From Phallusia fumigata (lineage: Eukaryota > Chordata > Ascidiacea > Phlebobranchia > Ascidiidae): DNA of 26,288 nt. Made by a program: the position numbers and the translations under genes. The notes below the pieces were generated by a model. It was given only the letters and a program-made list of their open reading frames with translations. It had not been told where the DNA came from and did no database searches. The stretch is taken from NCBI GenBank assembly GCA_008931825.1, contig QXVZ01026112.1:1-26288 (forward strand). Direction: 5' to 3'. Numbering within the stretch: position 1 is the first letter of the stretch; every line of letters starts with the position of its first letter. Shown here piece by piece: positions 10,701 to 20,530 of the stretch.

Positions 10701-11885
10701 ACTCTGCTCCTATTTATAGAAGATCTCTGCAGTACAGTGGTGTGATGTAAGCTTAAATTTGGTCTGTCATAGGGCAAAACATTGTTGTTGAAATTATCGC
10801 GTTTTACTGAAATCACTATGGAAATAGTCGTGTGAAGTTTGTTGTTCAGTTTGCTGCAACTGGATCAAAGGTCATTGCTGGTCAGCGTGCCAGTTAGTGT
10901 GGCCATAGGGTTTAAACAGTGCTTAGAGGTTGGAATTGGCATGGTGTTAGAAATAATTTGGTTGGATTCTAAAAGGTAAATTTTACTATTTGTTTAAATT
11001 ATTTGTTCTGAATCTTAAGCTGATTTTGTCCTATTATCACCACTACCAGTTAGCGATTGCTTGTGTGTGGGGACCCATATGTTTATGCTTGCAGGAACAA
11101 TTCTGTTAAAATGCCACAGAAAGAAAATAGGGACCTAATGTAATGTAGGTTTGAAATATAGATTTGTATCTGAGATCATTAATACAGAATACATAAAATT
11201 GAAAATTTGGTAAATTTTAGCGTGGTAGTGGTTTATGTGACAGTTATCTTGTTTTCTAGCTTAAGAATTCAGACCTTGAACCTCATAACCATGTTTCTGT
11301 AATCTGATTTTTGTCTCAATATTTTAGTATTAACTTCAATGCTGACTCCACCTTCCTATGTGCATCAAGTGACCATGGAACAGTTCATATATTTTCTTTG
11401 GAAGAGACAGATGGATCTCCCAAAAAATCAAAACCACAGAGGTTTATAAGCATATAAAGCATGTTAATGGTGTCTAATACCTGAAGTGTGCACATACTGC
11501 CCAAGTCGGTGGTATATGATGTCTTAAAATTTAATCTGCTGTTTAAATGGGGATATGATAAGCTGGTTTATGTTATTTTTGCCATTTACAGTTCGTCTTC
11601 TAATCGCTTTCTACCAAAGTACTTTAGTAGCAAATGGAGTTTTGGCAGATTCAATGTGCCAAGCTCTTCGCACTGTATCTGTGCCTTTACAGCCGACTCT
11701 TCTGCAGTGATAGGTGAATTTCTTGCACAACAGCTGTTATAACCAGGCCATTTTAATAACTCTAGTGTGTCTGCTTTACAGCCATATGCAGTGATGGAAC
11801 ATACTACAGGTTTACCTTTACGCTAAAAGGAGAATGTGTTCGAGATTATTTTGCCCACTTCTTGGACATGACTGACACCAGTTGA
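7795..11885 (+). CDS. WDR45B: WDR45B/WIPI3 PROPPIN, one exon missing at an assembly gap
   Basis: Exons are 7795-7834, 7978-8052, [missing], 8606-8788, 8850-8923, 9022-9138, 9214-9299, 11328-11441, 11592-11713 and 11782-11885, all GT-AG with consistent phases. The product is a seven-bladed beta-propeller PROPPIN that binds PI3P/PI(3,5)P2 and acts in autophagosome formation. Landmarks are [20 protein letters not shown] at the N-terminus, [39 protein letters not shown], the phosphoinositide-binding LRRG motif ([13 protein letters not shown]), [22 protein letters not shown] and the ending [16 protein letters not shown]. These match the WIPI3/WIPI4 branch, closest to WDR45B. The visible exons encode 304 aa against 344 in human. 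About 34 residues (blade 2, between the N-terminal KEKERQ and MIWDD) are absent, and the N at 8325 lies in that intron. Splicing 8052 to 8606 directly stays in frame, so the loss is silent to gene finders. Confidence 0.93.
8286..8325. mobile_element. hAT-type terminal inverted repeat truncated at an N
   Basis: CAGGGGTTGGCAACTTACTG and the following CCCACAGGCCAAGTCCAGC have the typical look of the end of a hAT-superfamily element (CAGGGGT.GGCAA.CT...GGCC). The match runs straight into the single N at 8325. No matching right end or 8-bp duplication is seen after the N, so the body and right end probably lie in the unsequenced gap. It sits in the WDR45B intron that has lost an exon. Confidence 0.55.
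9300..11327 (+). other. Long WDR45B intron with repeat-like content
   Basis: This roughly 2-kb intron is far longer than the gene's other introns (about 60 to 200 bases). It contains a candidate hAT-like end at about 9641-9680 and a hairpin-capable stretch at 10649-10695 (arms TCACACTGT / ACAGTGTGTGA). No conserved exon or RNA gene could be recognised. The excess length is most simply explained by old insertions. Confidence 0.45.
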
Positions 11886-13715
11886 CATTGCAATGTCCAA
11901 CTAAACCTCACTTGTATTTTATCTGCTATTGTCTCAGTGTTACACTTGCTAATGTTATTTACATCAATAGTTTCAAACCTTGGTTAGGTTTTTCACTTCA
12001 AATCTGTATTCCTCTATTCCTTATAATTTATAATTTTTGGTTAATGTAATGGGCGAACTGTTTTATTGTGTGTTTTCTAAATCTGAACAAAACAGGTGCC
12101 TCAAATTAAATTACACTGCTTGTTTTAAGTAGCCTACTTCCCAATGAAAACCTTACTAACCATTCAATTTTGAATTATATTTTAAGCATCGCTAAAGATT
12201 TTATCATAAACTTTGTTGCCAAACTTGTTAAAGTGACAAGATTTATTAATCGAACATTTTTGGGCAATAAATCATGCCATCGTCAGTGATACAATGAGCC
12301 TTATGTGCAAAAATACTCTTTGTATTACTGATGATAGCACAAGTTATTGCCAAACTGTTTAAATACTAAAGGACATTGCTTTTAATAACTGTTTGGGCCA
12401 GCATATTTATGATGAGAATTATTAACAAATCTGTCTTCAGTGTGCTACTGGTTCTATTTCAAGCATAAAATATTTTTGTGTTAGCAGTTGAAAAGTCAAA
12501 TCATTGTGGTCAATATATTAATGTCAAAAATTTGCATTAACAATTAGGTGAGCAGTATGCCCATATCGTCATTCCTTTATAACTAACATTATTGCCACAA
12601 AATTTTTGTGCATAATGTAGATACTAAAGTTGACACTGTTAGTTGTGTGGAAGTAGCATCAAAATGGCCTTGTTGGAAAATTGCAAGTGGGTTTCCAAAT
12701 TAGGGAAAAATCCTTGAGGTTATTTTGTGCCTTCACGGCTGCTAAAACAATGTATCCACTCAGCCAATCTGAGCTATTGACCAACAAGTTTGCAAAGTGC
12801 TTTCTTGGAAGTTAAAAGCCTATTTGCAAAGCGATTGCTGCTTGTGCAAAAATTTTCCATTTCAAACTGACACTGACAAACAATTTTGTGTGGAAGAAAA
12901 TTCCATTTGTTGTAATTAATTCCAACACTATACTGCTGTTGTTCTAGCAACATATTTCAACTATCATCTTCACCATTCTTGTGACAAAGTGCAATATTTC
13001 CAAACTGTACATTTATTGCTGGGCAGTGGATAGACCACTACTTTCTATTAGGGTCTGTCAAAAAAACCTTGTGTCAAAATAAAAGGTATGGCACTTTTGT
13101 TTCCTATTTTTGGCATCTTTTTAAGCAAATTCCTGCAGCAATCAGGAAATACTATTGTGTGCATGCATTAAAACTGGCGAAAAGTGTAGCGCAGCATTTA
13201 ATATTGTCTCTCCTTGCCTATAAAGTCATTTACATCAGTGCGATTGGTGTGTTAAATACATCCTATAAAATTTTCTATGGTTGGTGGTATTGAAATTAGT
13301 GTGAAGAATTTATTGCTAATTTTTATATTTTAGTGGCCCGAGCAATCCAAAACATTTTTTCTGTGTATACAATCTAGCACAAAGCACACATCGAATTTGT
13401 CGATCGTAACACTTAACTTCGAACAACGGAAAAACGGTGACTCTGCTTCGTTCTCCTTCCAGATTGTTGTCCCGCTCCTGTTAATGCAGCCAACCAGAAA
13501 CAGATACTCGAGATTTTTGATAGCCTTCACCCCCGCTTTACGTGGTTGTTGGTTAAATCTCGGTATTGCACTTAGCAAAAAACATTGCCAACGACCTAAT
13601 ATCATACCGGGCGATGTATAGCGAGCACGAGCGCAAACTGTCTTTTGAATGTTATGTGTATTGTGTAGTACAGGGATTCTTAACCATGTGTACTTGCACC
13701 CTATTTGGTGTAAGG
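11886..13715. other. Gene-free stretch downstream of WDR45B
   Basis: AT-rich sequence with the WDR45B 3' UTR at its start. It holds an inverted repeat at 12263-12351 and, at about 13330-13640, a CpG-richer patch whose open frames on both strands resemble no protein I know. No gene is supported. Confidence 0.5.
12263..12351. repeat. Imperfect inverted repeat (about 32-base arms)
   Basis: The arm at 12263-12294 (GGCAATAAATCATGCCATCG...) and the reverse complement of 12320-12351 (GGCAATAACTTGTGCTATCA...) agree at most positions, with a loop of about 25 bases. An AATAAA at 12266-12271 lies inside the first arm, about 380 bases after the WDR45B stop. It may be a small MITE remnant or a 3' UTR hairpin. 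Confidence 0.55.
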
Positions 13716-13852
13716 CAGGGGGAATGGGGCGGAAGGGGCCATGCCCCCAATTTCCAAATCGTACAACAAAGTAGGCTACTCCTGGAAAATACCTCAAAGA
13801 TTAAGTTAGGTAACTCCCTCACCCAAAAAATTTTGGCCTGGCTACGCTATTG
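13716..13852 (-). mobile_element. hAT-type MITE, copy 1
   Basis: A 137-base element related, in opposite orientation, to the copy at 20085-20247. Shared blocks on this strand include GGAAGGGGCCAT, CCCCCAATTTCCAAAT.GTACA, AGTAGGCTACTCCTGGAAAA and TGGCTACGCTATTG. Its right end (TGGCTACGC.ATTG) is the complement of the other copy's CAATGGCGTAGCCA. It is flanked by GTGTAAGG (13708-13715) and GTGTGAGG (13853-13860), an 8-bp target duplication with one mismatch, the hallmark length for hAT. The left end is degraded. It carries no coding capacity. Confidence 0.75.
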
Positions 13853-13860
13853 GTGTGAGG

Positions 13861-14911
13861 ATGTTAATAGTTTTGTCATTTACACATTAGACCAATAAAC
13901 GAAAGTTACAGAAGGAAATGCAAGAGGTTCTGACAAGAAAAAGGTGCAGTCCTCATGCCAAAAATGGAACTCCGTCCAGAAACTCGAAAATTTATTTAAA
14001 AAGGGACCAACCATTTCAGTTCAGTAGTAGTTAGTCAGCTCATTAGTAATTTACGAAGTAAATAGCCTTGACATTCCAAATTTTACTCCGGACAACATTT
14101 GTTTGCGATTGTCTTTATGTCATCACATGACCATCTGTCTACGTAACCTTTGGACTGATTATAACGTTGTGTGGACTTTGATCGGGGCGTTTCGCATGTC
14201 CATTTACTACAAGAGTTTAGTTGGTGAATACCAACGAGAAGGGCTAGTTTAGCACGGTTAAACGTAACTGGTGTGCTTAAGGAATGCCAGGCACATCATT
14301 TTGCGTGTAAAACGCAGATGTATTGTGCTATATTTTAAGTAAAGCAACAAACCTGACCTTTTAAAAAACAAATTCAGGTAAATGAAGTTCCTGCATGGTC
14401 TTTCGGTTAATAATTTAGCTTGAGATATTCAGCACTAAATCAAAATTATAGCTGCCAGAAACAATGATTTGTAATGAAAAAACAGTATTTATGTCAGTAC
14501 TCCCAAAAGCAAGTTTGTTTTGTAATACAGTTATGTGCTTATTGCTTGCATAGTACCTTGAATGTTTCCTAGCTTAATTGTGTCTATTATGCTACAGTAT
14601 TTCATTTTTTGCCTTATTTAAGACTTTACCTACAGTAGTTTTTTATGATCTACCCTGACCACAAAATTTTCAACCATAAGCACTGTTGTTTTAACCAGTT
14701 AATGTGCTGCAAATCAAGTGAACCCATAGTTTTGTAATCACCAATTAGACTGGTATTAAGACGTAAGAAACTAACTGAAGTAGTCCTTAATTCATCTTCG
14801 TCTACAGACTCAAACCATACCAACATTCTTTTATCCTTTGGATTATGACCAACCATGTACCCACAGATATCTTGCCTGTGTTTGTATATTTGTTTTAAAA
14901 AAGTTTAAAAT
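13861..14911. promoter_or_regulatory. Upstream region of ACADVL
   Basis: There is no recognisable gene. Some CpG-containing sequence at about 14060-14290 could be promoter, or a non-coding first exon could lie here. Immediately before the ATG is a T-rich run and TTTTAAAAAAG then TTTAAAAT, a weak acceptor-like sequence. A minus-strand open frame at 14650-14856 has no recognisable similarity. Confidence 0.4.
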
Positions 14912-16810
14912 ATGTGGAAATTGTTAAGTAAAACCTGTGGAAATGTTGTCCCTCGTGTATCTCCACTCCTTGAGTATAAGCTGGCAGTATCAACTACTTC
15001 TACTGCATTAAATAATGCCAGGTGGAATTCTTCGGGAAGTGGAACACCACCAGAGTCAAAATCTTTTGTCATGAACTTGTTTCGTGGAAAACTTGCCACT
15101 GAACAAGTTCTGCCATATCCAAAGGCAATTACAGATGAAGAATCAGAATTTATAAAGTCTCTAATCGATCCAATTTATAAGTTTATGGTTGAAGTTAACA
15201 ATGCCGCAAAAAATGATGAACTGGCTCAAATCGAAGACCATACATTGGAAGGGCTTAAGGAAATGGGTGCTTTTGGCCTTCAGGTTCCAGTGGACTTTAA
15301 TGGTCTTGGCTTGACCAATACACAATATGCAAGGCTTGTTGAAGTAGTGGGAAGATTTGATCTTGGAGTAGGAATTGCTCTTGGTGCTCATCAATCAATT
15401 GGTTTCAAGGGCATACTGTTGTTTGGAAATCAGGAGCAAAAAGCAAAGTACCTTCCCTCACTTGCAACTGGTGAGAAATTTGCTGCCTATTGCCTGACTG
15501 AGCCATCAAGTGGCTCTGATGCAGCCTCTATTCAAACTAAGGCTGTCAAAAGTGATTGTGGCAAGTACTACACAATGAATGGTGGAAAGATCTGGATCAG
15601 CAATGGCGGCATTGCTGAGATTTTCACTGTGTTTGCAAAAACACCAGTACAACAACCAGACGGCACGACCAAGGATAAGATCTCGGCATTTATTGTTGAA
15701 CGAGGGTTTGGTGGGGTCACTAGTGGACCACCAGAAAACAAAATGGGAATCAAAGCATCCAACACGGCTGAGGTGCACTTTGAGGATGTAAAAATTCCCG
15801 TTGAGAATCTTCTTGGAAAAGAAGGTGAGGGCTTCAAAGTGGCAATGCAAATTCTTAACAATGGGCGCTTTGGTATGGCTGCTGCCTTGTCAGGAAACAT
15901 GAAAGGCATGATTGAGAAAGCTGTCGACCATGCCAGCAACAGGGTGCAGTTTGGATCTAAACTTCACACCTATGGATCAATCAAAGAAAAGATTGCAACA
16001 ATGTCCATGCAGCAGTATGTAACTGAATCGATGGCTTTTATTATATGTGCAAACATGGATGCAGGCCACACTGACTTTCAATTAGAAGCAGCAATAAGCA
16101 AAATCTTTGGATCTGAAGCTGCCTGGGCTGTCGCTGATGAATGCATACAGATCCTTGGTGGAATGGGCTACATGAAAGATTGTGGTGCTGAGCGGGTTTT
16201 GAGGGATTTGCGAATCTTTAGAATCTTTGAGGGTACAAATGATATTTTGAGATTGTTTGTTGCACTCACGGGAATGCAGTATGCTGGAAAGTTTCTTGAA
16301 CCCGTTTCCAAGGCAATGAAGTCACCAATCACAAACCTTGGAACCCTTGCGAGCTTTGGTACTTCCTATGCAGCTAAGAGAATCGGAATGGGCTCAGCAC
16401 CTTCTGTTGCACAACATGCTCACTCTGATGTTGCAAACTCTGCAAACCTTCTCTCAAAATGCATCCTGCAGTTTGGTACAACATGTGAAGACATAGCTAT
16501 CAAATATGGAAAGAAGTTTGTTGAAATGCAGTTTTTGCAAAACCGCATTGCAAATGCCACTATCGACATATTTGGAATGATGGCTGTTATTAGCCGTGCT
16601 TCAAAATCATTAAATAACAATGTGTCAAGTGCCAAAAATGAGGCAATAATGTGCAATGTTTGGTGCAACTCTGCTGCCAAAAGGGTTACTGACAACCTAA
16701 ATAAGGTGTCTGACAGTGTTTCCCTCAAAGATTTCAAGGACATGGCTAAACTGTCAGATGTGGTTGTTGAAAACCAAGGCATTTGCCATGAGCATCCTTT
16801 GGGTTTCTAG
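14912..16810 (+). CDS. ACADVL: ACADVL, very-long-chain acyl-CoA dehydrogenase, 632 aa, intronless
   Basis: One continuous frame of 632 codons (human precursor 655). It is a FAD-dependent enzyme of the mitochondrial inner membrane that catalyses the first step of beta-oxidation on C14-C20 acyl-CoA. Residues 1-44 are basic and Ser/Thr-rich with hardly any acidic residues, a fitting mitochondrial transit peptide. Then come LFRGKL...VLPYP (VLCAD/ACAD9-type start), the LGAHQSIGFKGILLFG block, acyl-CoA dehydrogenase signature 1 (YCLTEPSSGSDAAS), KMGIKASNTAEVHF, LNNGRFGMAAAL, EAAISKIFGSEAAW, and signature 2 from QILGGMGYM to RVLRDLRIFRIFEGTNDI. The catalytic base is Glu440 in FEGTND. The roughly 180-residue C-terminal membrane-associated extension peculiar to VLCAD/ACAD9 is present and ends HPLGF, as in VLCAD. 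Vertebrate ACADVL has about 20 exons, so the absence of any intron is striking. There are no stops or frameshifts, so it looks functional. ATTAAA at 16840-16845 is a likely poly(A) signal. Confidence 0.95.
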   Translation: MWKLLSKTCGNVVPRVSPLLEYKLAVSTTSTALNNARWNSSGSGTPPESKSFVMNLFRGKLATEQVLPYPKAITDEESEFIKSLIDPIYKFMVEVNNAAKNDELAQIEDHTLEGLKEMGAFGLQVPVDFNGLGLTNTQYARLVEVVGRFDLGVGIALGAHQSIGFKGILLFGNQEQKAKYLPSLATGEKFAAYCLTEPSSGSDAASIQTKAVKSDCGKYYTMNGGKIWISNGGIAEIFTVFAKTPVQQPDGTTKDKISAFIVERGFGGVTSGPPENKMGIKASNTAEVHFEDVKIPVENLLGKEGEGFKVAMQILNNGRFGMAAALSGNMKGMIEKAVDHASNRVQFGSKLHTYGSIKEKIATMSMQQYVTESMAFIICANMDAGHTDFQLEAAISKIFGSEAAWAVADECIQILGGMGYMKDCGAERVLRDLRIFRIFEGTNDILRLFVALTGMQYAGKFLEPVSKAMKSPITNLGTLASFGTSYAAKRIGMGSAPSVAQHAHSDVANSANLLSKCILQFGTTCEDIAIKYGKKFVEMQFLQNRIANATIDIFGMMAVISRASKSLNNNVSSAKNEAIMCNVWCNSAAKRVTDNLNKVSDSVSLKDFKDMAKLSDVVVENQGICHEHPLGF

Positions 16811-17214
16811 TGGAGCCTATGTTTTGTTTAAGCATTTCCATTAAAATTTCATTTTTTTGTTGACACTGTGTTTGCATGTAAATAATATTTTGAAGGTTTT
16901 TGAGCAACTTCCAGATAGGTAGCTCTTTAAATCACTCAAGAGCAGTTAGTTCTATGTATTTACTTCTGTTTAAATATTGTTTTGTTTCATTGTTCCAATT
17001 CGATACATTTGTTTTCCAATTTTGAATGTGTGCTAAAGCCTGTTAAGATATTCTTTTCTGTTATTAAAAGGTAAACTTGTTTAAGTGTAAGCATGATATT
17101 TGTTGTACAACGGTTCACGTAGGTGGTATAATATTGGTGGTTGCCAGTTCAACAGACACAGGTATTTAAATCGCTACAAAATTGGCACAGGTCATTTTAG
17201 CACATAACATTTCT
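16811..17214. other. Convergent 3' UTR region between ACADVL and FAH
   Basis: About 400 bases between two converging stop codons, containing the ACADVL poly(A) signal (ATTAAA at 16840). Nothing else is recognisable. Confidence 0.5.
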
Positions 17215-19418
17215 TTAAGGAAAGGGATTTTTTGCAGGCAGGACTTTTCCTTCACATGTCCCGAATCCCACTCTGTATCCATCACCTTGACAATAACCTG
17301 AACACAAGACAAAGAAGAATTTTAAATAATGTTTTGTTTACCTTGCATTCAGTAAACATTTTCATCCAATGACACAAGACTTGAATAAAACCAAGTCACT
17401 GGGTTCAAGTTGTTAAAAACAGGTGTAACACTGGTTTGGTTTTCTAAAACTGGTGACCTCACCTGACAAAATCACATTGTCCCCATCTTTCAAAAACTTT
17501 CTGGTATGTGTGCCACCCAAATCAATGGTTTTGGTCCCTTTCCAACACAATTCAAGCATGCTTCCATAACTTGATGGTTCCTGTTACATAAGTCAAAACT
17601 CTGTTTAAAAAGCACCACTCACTGTATATCTTTGAATTGCATTTACTTCTCCACTTATTGTTCCTGATGCATATAGATCTCCTGTTTGGGAATTGCATCC
17701 ATTCACAGTGTGGTGGGCTAACTGCTGTTTCATTGTCCAGTACATGTACTACAAAAACAGAAAAACTTTAAGAACGCGACCACAAGTCAAATATGTATCT
17801 ATTTAAAAAGTTTCAGTAATAATATTTGGCTTTGGAAGAGACCTGTTTACAGTAAAATGGCTTTCCTGAAAAAAACTTATCAGTAGTTATCAGTGTTTTG
17901 TGCTACTCGCCAAAACTAACCTTAAAATTGGAGTTAGTTATTACACTTGGTTCTTGCATTTCTTCTCCTGCAAAACATTTATACACTTTAGCTAAACACT
18001 CAGATATCAATTTTTTGACATAACAACTTGCCTTGAATTGCCACTGACAGCTTGATATCAAAAGTGTACTTGTCATCATGCTTAAGGTATGGTAAAACAG
18101 GTACATCATGTTCCATATTGTCTACTGCAAATGGAGCCAGAGCTTCCATTGTGACAATCCATGGGGAGATTGATGTTCCAAAGTTTTTGCCCAAAAATGG
18201 TCCAAGTGGGACATACTCCCATTTTTGAATATCACGTGCTGTTGAATATGACTTTAAAAAATCTGTTTTGTACAAATGAAAAACTTGTGTCTACCTGACC
18301 AGTCGTTTACAAGAACCATCCCAAAAATGTGTTCCTGTGCTTTGCTGATGGGAATGCTGGAGCCAAGTTCATTGCCAACCCCAACAAAAAATCCCTGTTG
18401 TGTACATAATTGTCACACCATATCTTCTTGTCATTTAAAAGTATAACAATACATGTTGCTTACCATTTCCAATTCAAAGTCAAATAATCGACATGGGTTA
18501 AAGGTTGGTGGTTGGTCATCTGCTGCCCGTGTTTGTCCACATGGTCTCCTTACTGGTGTACCAGACACAATTACTGAGGAGGCCCTTCCGTGGTAACCCA
18601 CTGGAATGTGTTTCCTTTAGAAATTGTTTTGTTTTTACTGATACTGATCAGTCGATTCATCTAGTTAAGAAATGTAATTGTACCAATTTGGCATAAGGGC
18701 ATTTTCTTTTCCTCTAAACATCGTCCCAACATTTGTTGCATGGTGAATCGAGGAGTAAAAATCTGTGTAATCTCCAATGGTAACAGGAAGATGCATAGTT
18801 GCATCACATTGTTTCACAAGGGCCCTAAATACGAAACAAGTCCTTACAGTATGGTGTTGATGCTTTTATCTAATTACATAAATATTTAAACCTAAAAAAA
18901 TATAACACATGCATGTTTTAGAAACAGATTTTGAAGTAATAGGCTTACACCATGTGGTACAAACCAACCTTTTCTGTAGATTTGCATCATCACGCAAAGT
19001 TGGGTTCTCAGCACTTAAAAGGGACTGCAAAGTAGCTCTTGCTTCTTTCCATGCTTCATGTCCCAACTGCATAAACTTGTTCAGCGTGGGCTGTTAAATG
19101 TACAAGCATGTTTTTTTTTGCTAAAAGACTCAGATTCAAAATTAGGAAGTGTCACACAGTACCTGATTAAACACATCTCTTTCTTGGCTCAAAATAGGAC
19201 CAGAAAACAAATTAGATACTTCCTTTAATGCCAAAATTTGATCTCCAATTGCAACTCCAATTTGTGGGGCCTAGGATTTGCACATAAGTAGTCACAAAGT
19301 TGTGCATGGCTGTAAGACACATGTCATGCACACTTACATTATTACCCACAGAAAACACTCCATAGGGTAAATTTTGCAGAGGAAAGTGACTATCTTGGGG
19401 TATTTGCAAAAATGACAT
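17215..19418 (-). CDS. FAH: FAH, fumarylacetoacetase, 419 aa, 11 exons
   Basis: Minus-strand exons: 19418-19338, 19270-19163, 19090-18969, 18824-18684, 18614-18464, 18394-18295, 18238-18032, 17967-17921, 17748-17647, 17580-17463 and 17297-17215. They total 1260 bases: 419 codons plus stop, the same length as human FAH. The enzyme hydrolyses fumarylacetoacetate to fumarate and acetoacetate, the last step of tyrosine catabolism, in the cytosol. The N-terminal domain begins [20 protein letters not shown]. The catalytic domain keeps the metal ligands and active-site residues one position below mammalian numbering: Asp125 (GDYTDFY), His132 (HHATNVG), Glu198 and Glu200 (FELEM), Asp232 (NDWSARDIQ). 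Also present are the [17 protein letters not shown] block, [19 protein letters not shown] and [13 protein letters not shown]. Ten introns join in phase. Nine are GT-AG; the one after exon 7 uses a GC donor (AAG|GCAAGT at 18034-18027), the only donor that keeps the frame. Confidence 0.96.
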
Positions 19419-20084
19419 GATGTTTTGATAAGATTTCAAAAACGTTGCGAAAAACGATTTTACAGGAAACAAACAGGTATATCTACAGTGTTTTACAAAG
19501 TAAAATCTGGATAAAACAACTAACCATCTGGTCATATCAGTTTTTAGTTTTTACCGACCAGATGTTTGTAATCTGTACACATTACCAAAACCATCTCTTT
19601 TTTAATATTTCCACGTGTTTAAGCGTTGTATTAAAATCGGAAGGTGCATGCCTTCGGCGATGTGTGCTGAATTGCTGAGATCACGTAACTTTGATTGATA
19701 TTTTCTGTTTCCAAACTGCAGAAAGATCCTTGTTAACCGGATCATTATCTCCGCCTTTATATAGTCTGTCCTACATTCGAACTATTCCATGAAGCAGCTA
19801 TCAGGTTTCTGCGTATTGCCGAATTCAACATGCTTACACCTCCTTTGCGATACCACTTCTTGATTGGTTTTAACATGTGGGCGTGTCTCAACCTTGTAAT
19901 TTTATCACACAAACTGTGGGTTGATCGTCACCATAGCAAAAAGTAGTAACGTAACAACTTATTTTGATATTATTTTAAAATACTGTGAATAAAAATTATT
20001 ACAAGTTAAAGTGGAAGAAAAGACGTGAGTTGTCGTTTTTTGTCCTAAATTTTATTTCCATGGCAGTACGGTACGGTACTGAGC
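19419..20084 (-). promoter_or_regulatory. FAH upstream region
   Basis: Presumed promoter and 5' UTR. It contains a perfect 9-base inverted repeat, CATCTGGTC (19525-19533) and GACCAGATG (19556-19564), 107-146 bases upstream of the FAH ATG, and a somewhat CpG-richer part at 19600-19810. No coding sequence is supported. Confidence 0.45.
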
Positions 20085-20247
20085 CAATGGCGTAGCCAGC
20101 ACAAAACTTGGGGTGGGAGGGGGCAAGTAACCCAACCTAATGAAAAACTTGTTTTTTCCAGGAGTAGTCTACTTCAATGTACAATTTTGAAATTTGGGAG
20201 GGGCTATGGCCCCTTTCGCCCCCCCCCCCTCCTTGGCTACGCCCCTG
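20085..20247 (+). mobile_element. hAT-type MITE, copy 2, with perfect 8-bp TSD
   Basis: A 163-base non-coding element. Its left end CAATGGCGTAGCCAGC and right end (reverse complement CAGGGGCGTAGCCAAG) form terminal inverted repeats starting with CA. It is flanked on both sides by TACTGAGC (20077-20084 and 20248-20255), an exact 8-bp target-site duplication. TIR type and TSD length indicate a non-autonomous hAT element. The intact duplication suggests a more recent insertion than copy 1 at 13716-13852. A C-run of 10 lies at 20220-20229. Confidence 0.85.
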
Positions 20248-20255
20248 TACTGAGC

Positions 20256-20450
20256 TGTGCCTACCACATTCACGTTCTTTGTTACGAAGGGCGTACCGCA
20301 CCACCGCACCGTGTCTTTTGAAAATGTTTGCTACGTACCGTACCGTACTGTCGTTTGATTGTTAAGGATAAGATGCACCGGTACGTTTTGAATTGTGCGT
20401 ACCACGTATAGCCTACCTAGTTGCAAAGGACGTACCGTACCGTCCTTGGT
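20256..20450. repeat. Cluster of CGTACC / GGTACG motifs
   Basis: Irregularly spaced short motifs recur here: GGGCGTACCGCACCACCGCA, GCTACGTACCGTACCGTACT, CACCGGTACG, GCGTACCACG and GGACGTACCGTACCGTCC. Related GTACGGTACGGTACT precedes the MITE at about 20066-20080, so the MITE inserted into the cluster. The motif is nearly self-complementary. Function is unknown. Confidence 0.55.
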
Positions 20451-20530
20451 GTCCACACTGACCGCAACAAAAGGTTTAAATTTACATTGCGCAAATTTCT
20501 TCGTAATATGGTTACATTGGATCATACCTA

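Noticed and set aside
13069-13293. 74-codon plus-strand frame
   Set aside because: AT-rich chance frame without domain, acceptor or conserved motif.
13330-13797. 155-codon minus-strand open frame and overlapping plus-strand frames
   Set aside because: No recognisable domain or bounding splice signals, and it overlaps the MITE at 13716. The open frames follow from a CpG-richer patch.
14650-14856. Minus-strand frame with protein-like acidic text (FESVDEDELRTT)
   Set aside because: Only 68 codons, no family recognised, no promoter or splice context. It may be chance.
15506-16782. Long minus-strand open frames under ACADVL
   Set aside because: They are antisense shadows of a strongly conserved coding exon.
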